From Chitinispirillales bacterium ANBcel5 (GTDB taxonomy: Bacteria > Fibrobacterota > Chitinivibrionia > Chitinivibrionales > Chitinispirillaceae): 64,000 nt of DNA. Location of the stretch: the NCBI GenBank assembly GCA_029688955.1, contig JARUKZ010000012.1, forward strand, positions 58,026 through 122,025. The letters run 5' to 3'. This document shows positions 27,063-36,857 of the stretch, piece by piece. The notes under the pieces are model-generated. The model had not been told where the DNA came from. It searched no databases and saw only the letters and a program-made list of their open reading frames with translations. Made by a program: the position numbers and the translations under genes. Within the stretch, counting starts at the first letter, position 1. The number at the start of each line of letters is the position of its first letter.

Positions 27063-27490
27063 TCTCCTCCATCTCTCTTTGAAGCTTCAACTCTTTTCTT
27101 GGGAAGTACTACCTCATAGATCCCATCCTTATAGGAAACCGTTGCTTTTTCACTCTCTATGGGGCCGGGTAGAGAAACGGTTCTGCAAAAACGCCCGGTG
27201 GAGCGCTCATAAATCACCTGTTTATTGAATTTATCCGATAAACTTAACTTACGTTCTCCACAGATAGTAACAGAATACTCCTGCGCTTCAAGACCGATTG
27301 TATCGGGCTTTAAACCGGGTAAATCTGCCTGCACTACATAGGCCTCATCTGATTCATACATATCTAAAGAAGGATGCCATAGCACCTCTAAGCCCCTGCT
27401 CCAGGGGGTATGAATCAACTCGGTGAAAGCTGTTTCTATTTCCTTATCAACGAAACTTAACTTCTGAGTCGATTGCCACTTAATATCCAT
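27059..27490 (-). CDS. Small heat shock protein (Hsp20/alpha-crystallin)
   Basis: 143 residues with a short N-terminal arm and an alpha-crystallin domain (about 45-135): ESDEAYVVQADLPGLKPDTIGLEAQ, the FCRTVSLP strand and the YKDGIYEVVLPK segment typical of Hsp20. It holds unfolded proteins without ATP. First gene of a two-gene unit with the LonB-like protease (4-base overlap), a natural pairing of holdase and protease. No CIRCE-type inverted repeat (TTAGCACTC...) is visible upstream. Confidence 0.93.
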   Translation of the reverse strand: MDIKWQSTQKLSFVDKEIETAFTELIHTPWSRGLEVLWHPSLDMYESDEAYVVQADLPGLKPDTIGLEAQEYSVTICGERKLSLSDKFNKQVIYERSTGRFCRTVSLPGPIESEKATVSYKDGIYEVVLPKKRVEASKRDGGE

Positions 27491-27647
27491 AATTCCCCAA
27501 GTTTAAGGTTAAGGTTGGAATAGCGCTATCTTCTTCTCCTACTACTTATACCTTAGCAAGATATGTTCCGTTTTGTTTTTAAGGCCAAAACCATACCCAT
27601 TCGTGCTGCAATAACAAAACCAAATTCAGAGGCGGTTTCGGTGTTAC

Positions 27648-28286
27648 TCATGCAAGCAGGTAAGTACTAAACCACTCTCCTGCAACCCGTGCCACCTCTT
27701 CCAACTTCCCCGGCTCCTCAAACAAATGAGTTGCCCCAGGGATAATCTTTAGATCCTTTTCCACCTGAATTCTATCAAACGCTTTTTGATTCAGGTCTAT
27801 CACTATTTCATCCAGTCCCCCAACGATAAACAGTGTGGGCGAAAGTACTTCCGATAATACCGCACGGGCCATATCCGGCCGCCCTCCCCGAGACACAACC
27901 GCTTTAACTATATGCGGCAACCGGGCACTGGCCATCAAAGCTGCAGCAGCCCCTGTACTTGCACCAAAGTAGCCTACCTTCATTGCACCATTTTCTGATT
28001 GATCAAGAAGCCACCGGGTAGCATTAACCAACCGGGCAGTGATAAGTGTGGTATCAAAACGGTTTTCGTAAACCATGTCTTCCTCTTCAGTCAGAAGATC
28101 GAAAAGCAAGGTACCCAACCCCCTGTTTCGAAGTGTCCGGGCAACATATTCGTTTCGGGGACTCCTAAAGCCACTGCCCGCTCCATGAGCAAAGATCACC
28201 ATACCCTGTCCCTCAACCGGCATCGAAAGCAAACCCTCGAGCGTAGCATCCTCCATCGGAATCGCTACCGGTCTGTTTTCTGTCAA
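27648..28286 (-). CDS. Dienelactone hydrolase-like alpha/beta hydrolase
   Basis: About 212 residues. FAHGAGSG holds the oxyanion region, GYFGASTGAAAAL is the nucleophile elbow (Ser in GxSxG), GGLDEIV the acid, and GATHLFEEPG the histidine. It belongs to the short hydrolases often found beside phosphoribosyltransferases and stress genes. The frame extends to a TTG at 28331, but a TTG at 28286 has AAGGGGG 5 bases upstream and is the better start. It lies 34 bases after the BON-domain gene on the same strand. Substrate unknown. Confidence 0.85.
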   Translation of the reverse strand: MTENRPVAIPMEDATLEGLLSMPVEGQGMVIFAHGAGSGFRSPRNEYVARTLRNRGLGTLLFDLLTEEEDMVYENRFDTTLITARLVNATRWLLDQSENGAMKVGYFGASTGAAAALMASARLPHIVKAVVSRGGRPDMARAVLSEVLSPTLFIVGGLDEIVIDLNQKAFDRIQVEKDLKIIPGATHLFEEPGKLEEVARVAGEWFSTYLLA

Positions 28287-28320
28287 AACGTCCCCCTTTT
28301 TAGTTGCTTGTTTAAAATCC

Positions 28321-28983
28321 CTACGGTACAACTCTTATCTCATTATTTACCTCTAATACCCCGCCGGTATGTGATGCTATTCGTAACGCCTCCTTTTTTA
28401 CCGGCCAGGCAGGAACCTCCCCCCTTAGTGTGACCACTCCATGTTCTACCTTTACCGTTAGTGATTCCGGATTAATCGAAGGGTCCCTTTCAAAGGCACT
28501 TATTACACTGTCGGCCAAAGCCATATCACTGTGGTTTTCTGTTGGTACGACCACCAGTTTGTTTGACACTCCAAGTACCCCCTTAAGAACCGAAATCAGG
28601 CTCTGGGCTCTGTTTTTTCTCCATAGTGAAGATACCGAACCACGCAGCGTGACAACCCCCTCATCAACTTCAACCTCTATGTCTGAAGGATCAACAATTA
28701 CATTCCATTCAAGAATATTTTTAACCCGTGTAGCCAGTTGGATATCTGAGGGCACAGGGGGAGCAGCAGTAGGGAACACGACGATTTCATTTTCCACCTC
28801 TTTTACATCTTCTGCAGTAATCGCGTCCTCATATGCGGCCTCTTTAGCATGATAGTCCGGAACGGTTCCACCCAACCTTACTTTTCCATCCCGTAATTCA
28901 ACAATCACGTTTGAGGAATCAACTCTGGAATCCAGAGCGAGTTTATCCACGATGGTTTTTTTGACCCGTTCGCTGTGTTCCAT
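28321..28983 (-). CDS. Triple BON-domain protein
   Basis: About 220 residues made of three consecutive BON domains (roughly 1-75, 78-150 and 153-220). Each follows the pattern 'V...L..DP.I....I.V.V..G.V.L.G.V......A..A......GV..V.N.I.V'. The ATG at 28983 (MEHSERV) has AGGGG 5 bases upstream and is preferred over an upstream in-frame start at 29016. BON proteins bind phospholipids or other surfaces and are induced by osmotic or envelope stress. No signal peptide is seen, so it is probably cytoplasmic. Co-oriented with the hydrolase and the site-2 protease. Confidence 0.9.
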   Translation of the reverse strand: MEHSERVKKTIVDKLALDSRVDSSNVIVELRDGKVRLGGTVPDYHAKEAAYEDAITAEDVKEVENEIVVFPTAAPPVPSDIQLATRVKNILEWNVIVDPSDIEVEVDEGVVTLRGSVSSLWRKNRAQSLISVLKGVLGVSNKLVVVPTENHSDMALADSVISAFERDPSINPESLTVKVEHGVVTLRGEVPAWPVKKEALRIASHTGGVLEVNNEIRVVP

Positions 28984-29026
28984 ACTATCCCCTGTTTTTA
29001 TTGTGTTTGGTTTCAATGGTACAATT

Positions 29027-30163
29027 TTACTGTTTCTGTTCCAAATCCAGCTTCATGGAGAAGAAATTCATCAAATCCTTAAGCGTAATAACCCCCTGCA
29101 AATCGCCCTGGGAGTTCACCACCAGAAGACGACTCTTATCGGTTTTGTTCATGGTATTTAAGGCTTTTATAACATCATCATCGGGTGAAACAACCGAATC
29201 AGCAGAACAGGACTTGGCTATATCGGCTACTGTTTTTTGCGTCCACTGCTCCCTTGGGAGCTCTTTGATTTCCTGGGTCGAGATACAGCTAACAAGATGC
29301 CCGTTTTCTACAACAGGAAACATTTTGTAGTGATATCGATAGATATAATCATTAACCAACCGCTCTATAGTCATGTCCGGCCTCACCGTCACCGGTTCAG
29401 GTTTCATAAATCGTCGCACCTTCTCTCCCTCAAGAAGCGATTTCATCATTAACTGCTGATAGGACATTTTTGCGGCATTATACAGGAAAAAGCCTATTAA
29501 AATCCACCATAAACCACCAATAAGATTCCCCGCGAACATAAAAAAGAAACCAGCTGCGATTAACAATCCACCAAATACGGCACCAATACGTGCTGCTGTT
29601 CGCGTAGCCCACACAATGTTGCCTTTGAAATACCACAATACCGAGCGCAACACCCTTCCACCATCAAGAGGAAACGCAGGCAGAAGGTTAAATATTGCCA
29701 AAATGATGTTTATAAGCGCAAGATAGACAAAAATAACACTAACAGCGGGAGGAAGAGGCACCTGCACCCCAAGCAGGGAAATCAGGTAAAAAACCGCTCC
29801 AAGGACAATACTTGTCAGAGGACCAGCTATGGCCATGAAAAATTCAGCTTTTGCACTGGGCGGTTCTTCATCCATCTGCGCAACACCGCCAAACACAAAC
29901 AGTGTTATTCCTTTTATAGGCAGCCCAAACCTCCGGGCAACAAAGGAGTGCATAAATTCATGAAGAACAATTGAAACAAATAATCCAAGCGCACCCGCTA
30001 ACCCCATAAGCCAATAGGTTGAAGGGGCCAGATCAGCCACCCAAATAGGAAACAACCCCGCGGCAAGCGACCAAACAATAAGGAAAAACAGTATAAACCA
30101 GCTCAGATCAATATTTACCTGAAAACCAAGTAACTTAAAAAGAGGTATTTTCCGTCCAAACAT
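29027..30163 (-). CDS. Site-2 protease family zinc metalloprotease (M50) with tandem CBS domains
   Basis: 378 residues. The membrane part (about 1-230) contains the zinc motif LHEFMHS (HExxH, about residue 68) and the second ligand motif FPLDGGRVLR. Residues 240-375 form two CBS domains (EPVTVRPDMTIERLVND and SVVSPDDDVIKALNTM), which usually bind adenine nucleotides and could gate the protease by energy state. This is the known SpoIVFB/Rip-like M50B-CBS architecture. It is upstream of the BON gene by 43 bases, forming a probable envelope-stress unit with it. Confidence 0.94.
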   Translation of the reverse strand: MFGRKIPLFKLLGFQVNIDLSWFILFFLIVWSLAAGLFPIWVADLAPSTYWLMGLAGALGLFVSIVLHEFMHSFVARRFGLPIKGITLFVFGGVAQMDEEPPSAKAEFFMAIAGPLTSIVLGAVFYLISLLGVQVPLPPAVSVIFVYLALINIILAIFNLLPAFPLDGGRVLRSVLWYFKGNIVWATRTAARIGAVFGGLLIAAGFFFMFAGNLIGGLWWILIGFFLYNAAKMSYQQLMMKSLLEGEKVRRFMKPEPVTVRPDMTIERLVNDYIYRYHYKMFPVVENGHLVSCISTQEIKELPREQWTQKTVADIAKSCSADSVVSPDDDVIKALNTMNKTDKSRLLVVNSQGDLQGVITLKDLMNFFSMKLDLEQKQ

Positions 30164-30391
30164 AAGTGCACTGCCCCTTTATAATTTTTACCGCAGAAAC
30201 TCTAAGCCAAAGAAACCTGCGTGGTCACATTCACCACTGATACTTACATACAGTACCAAGCGATATACATGCCGATAATTGTAAGCGTATACAGTTTTGT
30301 TATAATGAAGTGGTACAGTAGAAGTGTAAATTTAAGAAACTCTGTCGGTTTTTACTAGGCAGCTATTATTGATAGTAAGAATAGAGAGGGT

Positions 30392-32548
30392 TTATTTGCA
30401 AGCAGTTTCGGTGGCAGGGTACAGAGCCAAAAGTACCTTTTTAAGCTCTTTAATATTGTAGGGTTTATGAAGAACAGCAGCGAAGCCATACTTTTTATAA
30501 TCATTGAATTCTGCTTCATCGCTGTAACCGCTTGAAACAATGATTTTCATTTCCGGATCCCTTTGCAGCAGCGTCCTGGCCAGTTCACATCCACCCATTG
30601 CGCCAGGAACTGTCAAGTCAGTGATCACCGCTATATAAGTGTTGCCCTGTGCGACTTTTTTATCATAGAGCATTAGAGCTTCCTCACCCTTCGCGGCCTG
30701 ATCTACACTATATCCTAAACGCTTAAGAATAAGAGAGAGACTTAAACGAACCGGCGCGTAATCATCCATAATAAGCACCGAACCAGTTTTAAGCTCCTGA
30801 AGCAGCGTATCCTCTTCCGGGGGCTTCAACTCTTTTATCTGCGCAGGTATGAACACAGTACACGTTGTTCCTTTGCCCTTCTGTGACTGAACAGTCAAAC
30901 AGCCGCCATGGTTATCAAGAACCGAAAAAGCAACAGCGAGCCCCAGCCCACAACCACTTTTTTTTGTTGAAAAGAATGGCTCAAAAACCCGCGCCTTCAC
31001 CTCTTCACTCATACCATGCCCATGGTCGGTAATGGAAGCTTTAAAATAGGTAGTAGGTTTCAGGTTTGAAGGAAGGCAATCATTGCTGGAAACGGTTTCG
31101 GTTTTTACGATTATTTCACCACCATCTGACATTGCCTGAATAGAGTTGATGATGAGATTTTGAAACACCTGCCGTATCTGGGACTTATCCCCCTTGACAA
31201 TAACAGGCACCTTGTCAGTTTCAACGGAAACCGAGACACCGGAACCACGAACAGTAAACTCCGCTATTTCGCTGATAAGATCTTTTATATAAAATTGCTC
31301 ATCAATACGAGTATTTTCCTTTGAGAATGAAAGTATCTGTCTTGTCAAACCCCGAGCCGAAAGAGCGGTCGATTCAGCCTGAGCAAGTATCTGCTGAGCG
31401 TTTAAATTGTGTTCAACTTCCATTCTGGCGAGATTAATGTTTGATACAATACCGCACAGTATATTATTGAAGTCGTGGGCAATTCCGGCAGCAAGCTGAC
31501 CGATCGATTCAAGGTTTCTCTCTCGGGTTAATTGTTGCTCGGCCCTCTTTTGAGTAGTTACATCATGCATTATGAGTAATTTTCCCAGTGAAGAATCATT
31601 ACTCTTAATCGGTGACTGGGAGATAAGCATTTCGTGGGTACCAAATTCATCGGTAAAAGTAGCTGGTGCCACATTGAAATCATCACTAAACCTATACCCC
31701 TTTATTCGCTCCTGTAGATCTTTGTGAGTATATTTTTCGGCACAAGAACCTAACAGTTTACGGGCACTGCGATTTATCTGAATCACAGCACCATTACTCT
31801 CAAGAAGCAAAACCGCCTCATGTACATTGTCGAAAATCAGGTTAAAAGAATGCTCCAGTTTTTCTACATCAACACACAAAAAGTGATGCATACGGATCGC
31901 CAGACACAAAAATATGGTATCGAATAAAATCCCAATAGACGCAAATCGAACAAGGATATGGTAGTCGGTAACAAGGTGGGCACTAAGAGTAATTAGTGAA
32001 ACTGTATTGGATAACAGAGAGCCTGTCACAACCAGTCGAATCTGTTTTTTTAGCTGCAAGTCATTAGTGCTGCGTAACTTTTTTATGCACAGATAGGTCG
32101 CATACCCCGGGGCAACGATAAACGCCAGCCAAATAGAAACAACAAAGGCTTGAGTGGGCACATAGATTACTAAATTCAACCCTTCCAACGTAACCGGCTC
32201 AAGAGGAGGATAATTTAACACTATCACAAGTGCAACCACAAACAATAGTAAACTGAGCCAGTAGACGATATTATGCTTCTTTTGAAGTAATTCAAATACA
32301 AAATTAAGATACACATACCCCAATGAGAGCACTATTGGGTACAAAATCTGTATCAAGATATCGCTCACGCCCTCAAAGCGGGGCATAAGAAGCAGATAGT
32401 CTAGTAAAGGCACCAGAGACATCAAAAAGATATAAAGCAGAAATGATCTGTTTACTGCTGATTTTCTTCTCTGACCTAACACATAAGAGAAAACAAAAAG
32501 ATTAAATGCAAAAGTTATGAAGGGAAGTGCTATGAGGAAACTGGTCAT
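30392..32548 (-). CDS. Hybrid sensor histidine kinase with N-terminal multi-helix sensor and receiver domain
   Basis: About 718 residues. Seven or so transmembrane helices (1-225) form a membrane sensor. A PAS domain follows (about 235-340, VHEAVLLLESNGAVIQINRSARKLLG), then HisKA with the phosphorylated His in AAGIAHDFNNILCG, HATPase with FKASITDHGHGM and GCGLGLAV, and a C-terminal receiver (SVLIMDD, phospho-acceptor Asp in AVITDLTVPG, and LHKPY lysine). The frame opens with a TTG at 32566, but the ATG at 32548 begins MTSFLIALPF; neither has a clear Shine-Dalgarno sequence. No response-regulator gene is adjacent. Confidence 0.9.
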   Translation of the reverse strand: MTSFLIALPFITFAFNLFVFSYVLGQRRKSAVNRSFLLYIFLMSLVPLLDYLLLMPRFEGVSDILIQILYPIVLSLGYVYLNFVFELLQKKHNIVYWLSLLLFVVALVIVLNYPPLEPVTLEGLNLVIYVPTQAFVVSIWLAFIVAPGYATYLCIKKLRSTNDLQLKKQIRLVVTGSLLSNTVSLITLSAHLVTDYHILVRFASIGILFDTIFLCLAIRMHHFLCVDVEKLEHSFNLIFDNVHEAVLLLESNGAVIQINRSARKLLGSCAEKYTHKDLQERIKGYRFSDDFNVAPATFTDEFGTHEMLISQSPIKSNDSSLGKLLIMHDVTTQKRAEQQLTRERNLESIGQLAAGIAHDFNNILCGIVSNINLARMEVEHNLNAQQILAQAESTALSARGLTRQILSFSKENTRIDEQFYIKDLISEIAEFTVRGSGVSVSVETDKVPVIVKGDKSQIRQVFQNLIINSIQAMSDGGEIIVKTETVSSNDCLPSNLKPTTYFKASITDHGHGMSEEVKARVFEPFFSTKKSGCGLGLAVAFSVLDNHGGCLTVQSQKGKGTTCTVFIPAQIKELKPPEEDTLLQELKTGSVLIMDDYAPVRLSLSLILKRLGYSVDQAAKGEEALMLYDKKVAQGNTYIAVITDLTVPGAMGGCELARTLLQRDPEMKIIVSSGYSDEAEFNDYKKYGFAAVLHKPYNIKELKKVLLALYPATETACK

Positions 32549-32566
32549 ATGTATTTTTGAGCACAA

Positions 32567-32970
32567 AGGCTGTTTAGTTAATCCATTAAACGTTGATATT
32601 TATTTCTCTACCCTGAGTAGCCTTGTTGCAATTTCAGTAGAGACAAAATAATTAATGCTATTAAAAAGCAAAGAGCTTGTAATGCTACAGGACTTCAGAA
32701 CGCTTTAACTACCCGGCACATTACAGCTCTACAGTCTTTTAAATCAATTACTTGGATATTTTTAAAAAAAATGAGCATGCTAGTATGCTCTATACCTGTA
32801 AAATGAAGGTTTACCTGCCATACGCCCCGCTTCTACAGAAAACTAAGTGGTATACCATAGACCATTTTCTATATTTTAATCAGAAGAACTCAGCGCTCTA
32901 CTTGCACCAAAACAGATACAAAATTTTTAGCGCTGCTTGTTCGAATGACTTCTAAAAAGAGGGTTTGAAT
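32567..32970. other. Divergent intergenic region
   Basis: About 400 AT-rich bases between the hybrid kinase gene and the divergent unknown gene. It must carry both promoters. I see no conserved operator or hairpin, and the small plus-strand frame at 32752 has no coding features. Confidence 0.4.
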
Positions 32971-33825
32971 ATGGATGAAGCGATTCAACGTCAGATAGAG
33001 AGTATAATAAGTGAGCAAAACAGACGCCCTGTCACCGAATTTGAAGGGTATTCACCCCTTGAGATGCAAAGTATCTTGTATGAAACTTTTGATAAAAACT
33101 GTCCGGTTCAGCTCTTGGAGATGAGAGATTCTGAATATGATGCGGTACCACTACTGGGAACGGTAAAACACCTTGCCAATCACCTGAACAAAGAGGGAGA
33201 GGTTAGGCTTACACAACGGGGCTATCTTCCCCCAAAAATCGCTCATGAAATGTTTGAGATCATACGCGCCAAAGACGATTATATTGTAAAAGGTACAACC
33301 AAGCTCACTAAAGAATCTGACTGCGTCTCTATCTCTCTTATTCGGGCACTCAGTGAGGTCAGTGGATTGATCAAAAAGAGACAAAACCGGCTTAGTTTAA
33401 CTCAAAAAGGCAAAAAAGCTCTGGGTAACAACCACCAACTGCTCTATATCCTGTTTAAATCATTGGGAGAAAAGCATAATTTGGCAAGCTTTGATGGGTA
33501 TGGCGATTTCATGATCGGACAAATGGCGTATGGGTACACCCTCACTCTTCTGAGCAAATATGGTGATATAAACAGAGACAGTGCTTTTTATTCAGAGAAG
33601 TACTTTAAAGCTTTCCCGCAATTAGCGGAGCTGCCCATTGTCGATCTCTACCAAAGCCGTTTTGAGTCCCTCACCAATTTTTATCATTTAAGAAGTTTTA
33701 AAAGATTTCTGGCCTATTTCAGTATTGTGGATATAAAGGAGACTGATAAACTGAGAAGGGAAACGGTAGCAAAAACCAAACTGTTCGATAAGATGATAAG
33801 CTGCACCCCGCCTCTGTGCCTGTAA
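32971..33825 (+). CDS. Conserved cytoplasmic protein, winged-helix-like, function unknown
   Basis: 284 residues starting MDEAIQRQIES. A short N-terminal EFEGYSPLEMQSILYETF motif recurs in a set of uncharacterised bacterial proteins. The middle has two winged-helix-like parts (VKHLANHLNKEGEVRLTQRGYLPPKIAHEMFE and SGLIKKRQNRLSLTQKGKKAL). The C-terminal half is helical. The ATG at 32971 has AGAGGG 7 bases upstream, so the TTG six bases earlier is not the start. It ends 32 bases before the convergent GyrI-like gene. Confidence 0.65.
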   Translation: MDEAIQRQIESIISEQNRRPVTEFEGYSPLEMQSILYETFDKNCPVQLLEMRDSEYDAVPLLGTVKHLANHLNKEGEVRLTQRGYLPPKIAHEMFEIIRAKDDYIVKGTTKLTKESDCVSISLIRALSEVSGLIKKRQNRLSLTQKGKKALGNNHQLLYILFKSLGEKHNLASFDGYGDFMIGQMAYGYTLTLLSKYGDINRDSAFYSEKYFKAFPQLAELPIVDLYQSRFESLTNFYHLRSFKRFLAYFSIVDIKETDKLRRETVAKTKLFDKMISCTPPLCL

Positions 33826-33857
33826 GCTACTAAAAATTTACATTCATCCTCAGGCTT

Positions 33858-34307
33858 TCAACTGAGCGGAAAGTAGATCTCTGTTTTCAGCTCACTTTCC
33901 GGAGTGTTTTCAGGGGAGTTTAGGTAGACCTCATACATCCACTCCTGCGTTTTAAGCCCATTTTTATCGATGAACGCCATTACCTGCTCATACGTTTTCT
34001 CAAGTGTTGCATAAGGGCCGGTGTGAAGTGCATAAACAACCCTACCTCCCGGAATCTTTGACTGCCTGATACGTGCTCCATCACCCGGATCGTCTTCTTC
34101 AGTTTGCCATCCAATATCAATATCCAGATTATCCATATCCATGTTGTGGTATAATACGTAAGGGTACCCAGACAATTTTAACCCCTTACGGCTCATATAC
34201 TCCATGATTTCTCCATATACATTCCCTATTACTTTAGGTAGTTCAGAAAATGATGTTGTTAACCGTACCGCCAAACTGTTTTTAGAGTTCACCTCTTTGA
34301 TTTCCAT
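33858..34307 (-). CDS. GyrI-like / AraC effector-binding domain protein
   Basis: 149 residues, standalone effector-binding domain of the AraC_E_bind/GyrI superfamily: opening strand LAVRLTTSFSELPKVIG, the IDIGWQTEE strand with its acidic pocket residue, and the closing PGGRVVYALHTGPYATLEKTYEQVMAFI and EVYLNSPENTPESEL. Such proteins bind cationic or amphipathic small molecules. No DNA-binding domain is attached. Convergent with the preceding gene. Confidence 0.88.
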   Translation of the reverse strand: MEIKEVNSKNSLAVRLTTSFSELPKVIGNVYGEIMEYMSRKGLKLSGYPYVLYHNMDMDNLDIDIGWQTEEDDPGDGARIRQSKIPGGRVVYALHTGPYATLEKTYEQVMAFIDKNGLKTQEWMYEVYLNSPENTPESELKTEIYFPLS

Positions 34308-34563
34308 ACTCTCTCACTCTTTTATGGTTACAATAATAGAAAGGATTGCCACCTGCCCCTTAGCAGTCTCTTATTTTTAGTGAGCAAATTCCGTACTACA
34401 ATTACCAGATTTAGAGCAGCTGTTTTTTTCACTCCAGGCCTTCAAACACCTGATTAGATGGTATAATCAGTGAGGTAACATTTTTTATTTGCCGATAAAC
34501 AGACATTATAATTATACTATCTAAAGACTAGTTTAGACGTTTTGTTAAAGGAAGAATTTCATT

Positions 34564-35004
34564 ATGATACACAGATTATTTCTTGTTGTAGTTTGCGCAC
34601 TAACTCTTCTTTCACAGAAAGCCTTCGCAACGGGGGTCGGGGTTAGTTTCGGCCAGCCCCATGAAGTAGCACTTAGTTTAAAGAGTGCTAACAGTTCTAA
34701 ATCGTACGCATTTGCAGCATCATGGAAAAATAACGGACTATACCTGCATGGGGATTACCTCTTGAGCACCTTTGTTCTTTCGAGAAACGTTCCTCTTTAT
34801 GCCGGAATCGGAGCAAGGGCCAACATAAGTGACAACAATTCCAATCTGGGGATAAGGATACCTTTTGGTATGGCAGTATTTTTTTCCAAGCTTGAGATAT
34901 TTTTTGAAATAGTACCAACACTTATGTTAGCCCCCGAAATGGATTTCATCACCGACCCATCCCAATCCTATGGAATAGGAGCAAGATACCATTTTAACTT
35001 TTAG
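34564..35004 (+). CDS. Small secreted outer-membrane-like protein
   Basis: 146 residues with a clear signal peptide (MIHRLFLVVVCALTLLSQKAFA, cleavage after AFA). The mature part alternates polar and hydrophobic residues in short strands (KSYAFAASWKNNGLYLHGDYLL, YAGIGARANI, LEIFFEIVPTLML) and ends with a terminal phenylalanine (YHFNF), the typical C-terminus of outer-membrane beta-barrels. It is likely a small eight-strand barrel. Function unknown. AAGGAAG precedes the ATG. Confidence 0.7.
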   Translation: MIHRLFLVVVCALTLLSQKAFATGVGVSFGQPHEVALSLKSANSSKSYAFAASWKNNGLYLHGDYLLSTFVLSRNVPLYAGIGARANISDNNSNLGIRIPFGMAVFFSKLEIFFEIVPTLMLAPEMDFITDPSQSYGIGARYHFNF

Positions 35005-35064
35005 CTGAGCGGCCGAGTATGCATATACCTCAGGGTGAAGGGTAACGGAGATAACTACCATTAT

Positions 35065-35895
35065 CTACCCATTTGCAACTCTTCTGTTAATATTATGACT
35101 TCGCTCGTACAACGCCAGATTTTGTACCTTTTCCGGAACTCTTTCATGAGATCCAAGTATAAGATATCCCCCCGGGGTAAGTTTAGAGACTATTTTTGAA
35201 CCAATTGTTATCTGAAGGTCCTCACTAAAGTAGGTAAAAACAAGATTTCTACACAAAATAAGGTGAAAATGACCTTCCGGAAGTTCTTTGCGCACATCCT
35301 GGTTCATGAACGTTACCCGCTTCTTTATCGTTTCTGAGAGGGTATACGTTTGCGGTTTTATCTCTTTTTGAAAGTAACTTGCTTTAAGCTCAGGTGGCAG
35401 CTCCTTAATCTCGCTTTGATAAAACTGTCCCTTTTTAGCCCTCTCAAGCTGCCCGCTATCACTATCTGTAGCGATTATCGCTGTATCTGCTCCATTGTTT
35501 TTTGGGCAGCAGGTATCTAAAAGCATTGCAACGGTATACGGTTCCTGACCAGCAGCACACCCCAGAGATAATACCCGCAGCGTTTGATTTAGCCGTAATG
35601 ATGGCAAGACAAAGCGAGCGATATAATCAAAAGTGCCCTTATCCCTATAGAAACGGGTGATAAAGATTCTTAATGCCTGATCAACACTTTCCCACTCCTG
35701 GTGATTTTCTTCAAGATATTTTTGATATTCATTTAAACTCTTTAACCCCAAATACTGCGCTCTGCGCCGAAGTTTTTTACAGGGTCGTTTGCGAACCTTT
35801 CTAAAACCCTCGTACCGCATCTCAAGCTTTGGCAAACACCACTGAAGAAAAGATGTGCAATCAAGAGATACAGAACCCACCCTTTTCACTCCCAC
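35065..35895 (-). CDS. CheR-type SAM-dependent methyltransferase
   Basis: 276 residues. The N-terminal helical domain is present (RAQYLGLKSLNEYQKYLEE and the ITRFYRD segment, family usually TNETxFFR). The SAM-binding domain shows RVLSLGCAAGQEPYTVAM, IIATDSDSGQLERAKKG, the LCRNLVFTYF motif (family FCRNVLIYF) and GGYLILGSHE. It methylates glutamates of chemoreceptors in classical systems, but no chemotaxis genes lie nearby. The start is uncertain among GTG codons near 35895. The AGQEP in place of GEEP is a minor deviation. Confidence 0.85.
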   Translation of the reverse strand: MGVKRVGSVSLDCTSFLQWCLPKLEMRYEGFRKVRKRPCKKLRRRAQYLGLKSLNEYQKYLEENHQEWESVDQALRIFITRFYRDKGTFDYIARFVLPSLRLNQTLRVLSLGCAAGQEPYTVAMLLDTCCPKNNGADTAIIATDSDSGQLERAKKGQFYQSEIKELPPELKASYFQKEIKPQTYTLSETIKKRVTFMNQDVRKELPEGHFHLILCRNLVFTYFSEDLQITIGSKIVSKLTPGGYLILGSHERVPEKVQNLALYERSHNINRRVANG

Positions 35896-35990
35896 TATTT
35901 TATATTTTAATTTGGTATACCCATTGCACTTTTATATATCAAACTGTGAACCATTCTACTTTAATAATTACTTAGAGATAGCTAAAAACG

Positions 35991-36740
35991 ATGAAAACCA
36001 ACTATTATATAATAACCGGTATTTCAAGCGGAATAGGTGCCGCACTGGGTAAAGAAGTATTGAAAAACAACGGTGTGCTTTTTGGTATTTCAAGGCGAAA
36101 TAACCCCGAGCTTATTGCTTTTAATTCAAAACGGTACAACTTTTTTGAGTTTAATCTAAAAGAGGTAAATAAGATTGAATCACTCATCCACTCAATCAAG
36201 GAATCGATATCACCAGAAAAATGTAGTTCGATTGTACTGATAAATAATGCCGGGATTGTTGAACCAATAGGACCGGTTTGGGAAAATGAGTCCGGTATGC
36301 TAAAAGATAATCTCACTATTAACCTGGTTGCTCCTGCCATGCTCTCAACCTGTTTTTTTAAAAGTTTCAATTTATGGCAGTGCCGTAAAATGATTGTGAA
36401 TATCTCCTCAGGGGCCGGGTCTCATCCCTACCAGGGGTGGGCCGGTTACTGCACCAGTAAATCTGGTATCAATATGTTTACTAAATGCGTTGCCCTTGAA
36501 CAAAACGATCAGCCCTACCCTACTGTTGTATGTGCCGTTTCACCCGGAGTAGTGGATACCCCAATGCAGAAGCAGGTACGATCAACTGATGCAATCAAGT
36601 TCCCCAGAAAATCACGATTTGTAGAGTTGAAAAAACATAACCTTCTGAGTAAACCAGAGGATGTAGCAAGAAAAATAACTCAAATAATTGAAGGGGGAAA
36701 AATACAAAACGGGGCTATCATAGATTTGAGGGAGATGTGA
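35991..36740 (+). CDS. Short-chain dehydrogenase/reductase (benzil/sepiapterin reductase-like)
   Basis: 249 residues, complete classical SDR. TGISSGIGAALG binds NADP(H), NNAGIVEP is the NNAG motif, NISSGAGSHPY holds the catalytic serine and GYCTSKSG the YxxxK pair (Tyr and Lys). AVSPGVVDTPMQ follows. The pattern fits the benzil reductase/sepiapterin reductase-like subgroup; the real substrate is unknown. Transcribed alone. Confidence 0.88.
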   Translation: MKTNYYIITGISSGIGAALGKEVLKNNGVLFGISRRNNPELIAFNSKRYNFFEFNLKEVNKIESLIHSIKESISPEKCSSIVLINNAGIVEPIGPVWENESGMLKDNLTINLVAPAMLSTCFFKSFNLWQCRKMIVNISSGAGSHPYQGWAGYCTSKSGINMFTKCVALEQNDQPYPTVVCAVSPGVVDTPMQKQVRSTDAIKFPRKSRFVELKKHNLLSKPEDVARKITQIIEGGKIQNGAIIDLREM

Positions 36741-36857
36741 TTGGGTAACAAACAGGCCATAGGTAACCTGGTTTTTACTTGTCTAACACTTGGTTGAATT
36801 TTCTTGCGGTGAGTAACATTTTTCACATTAGCATTGTTGTTAAAATAGCAAGTGATA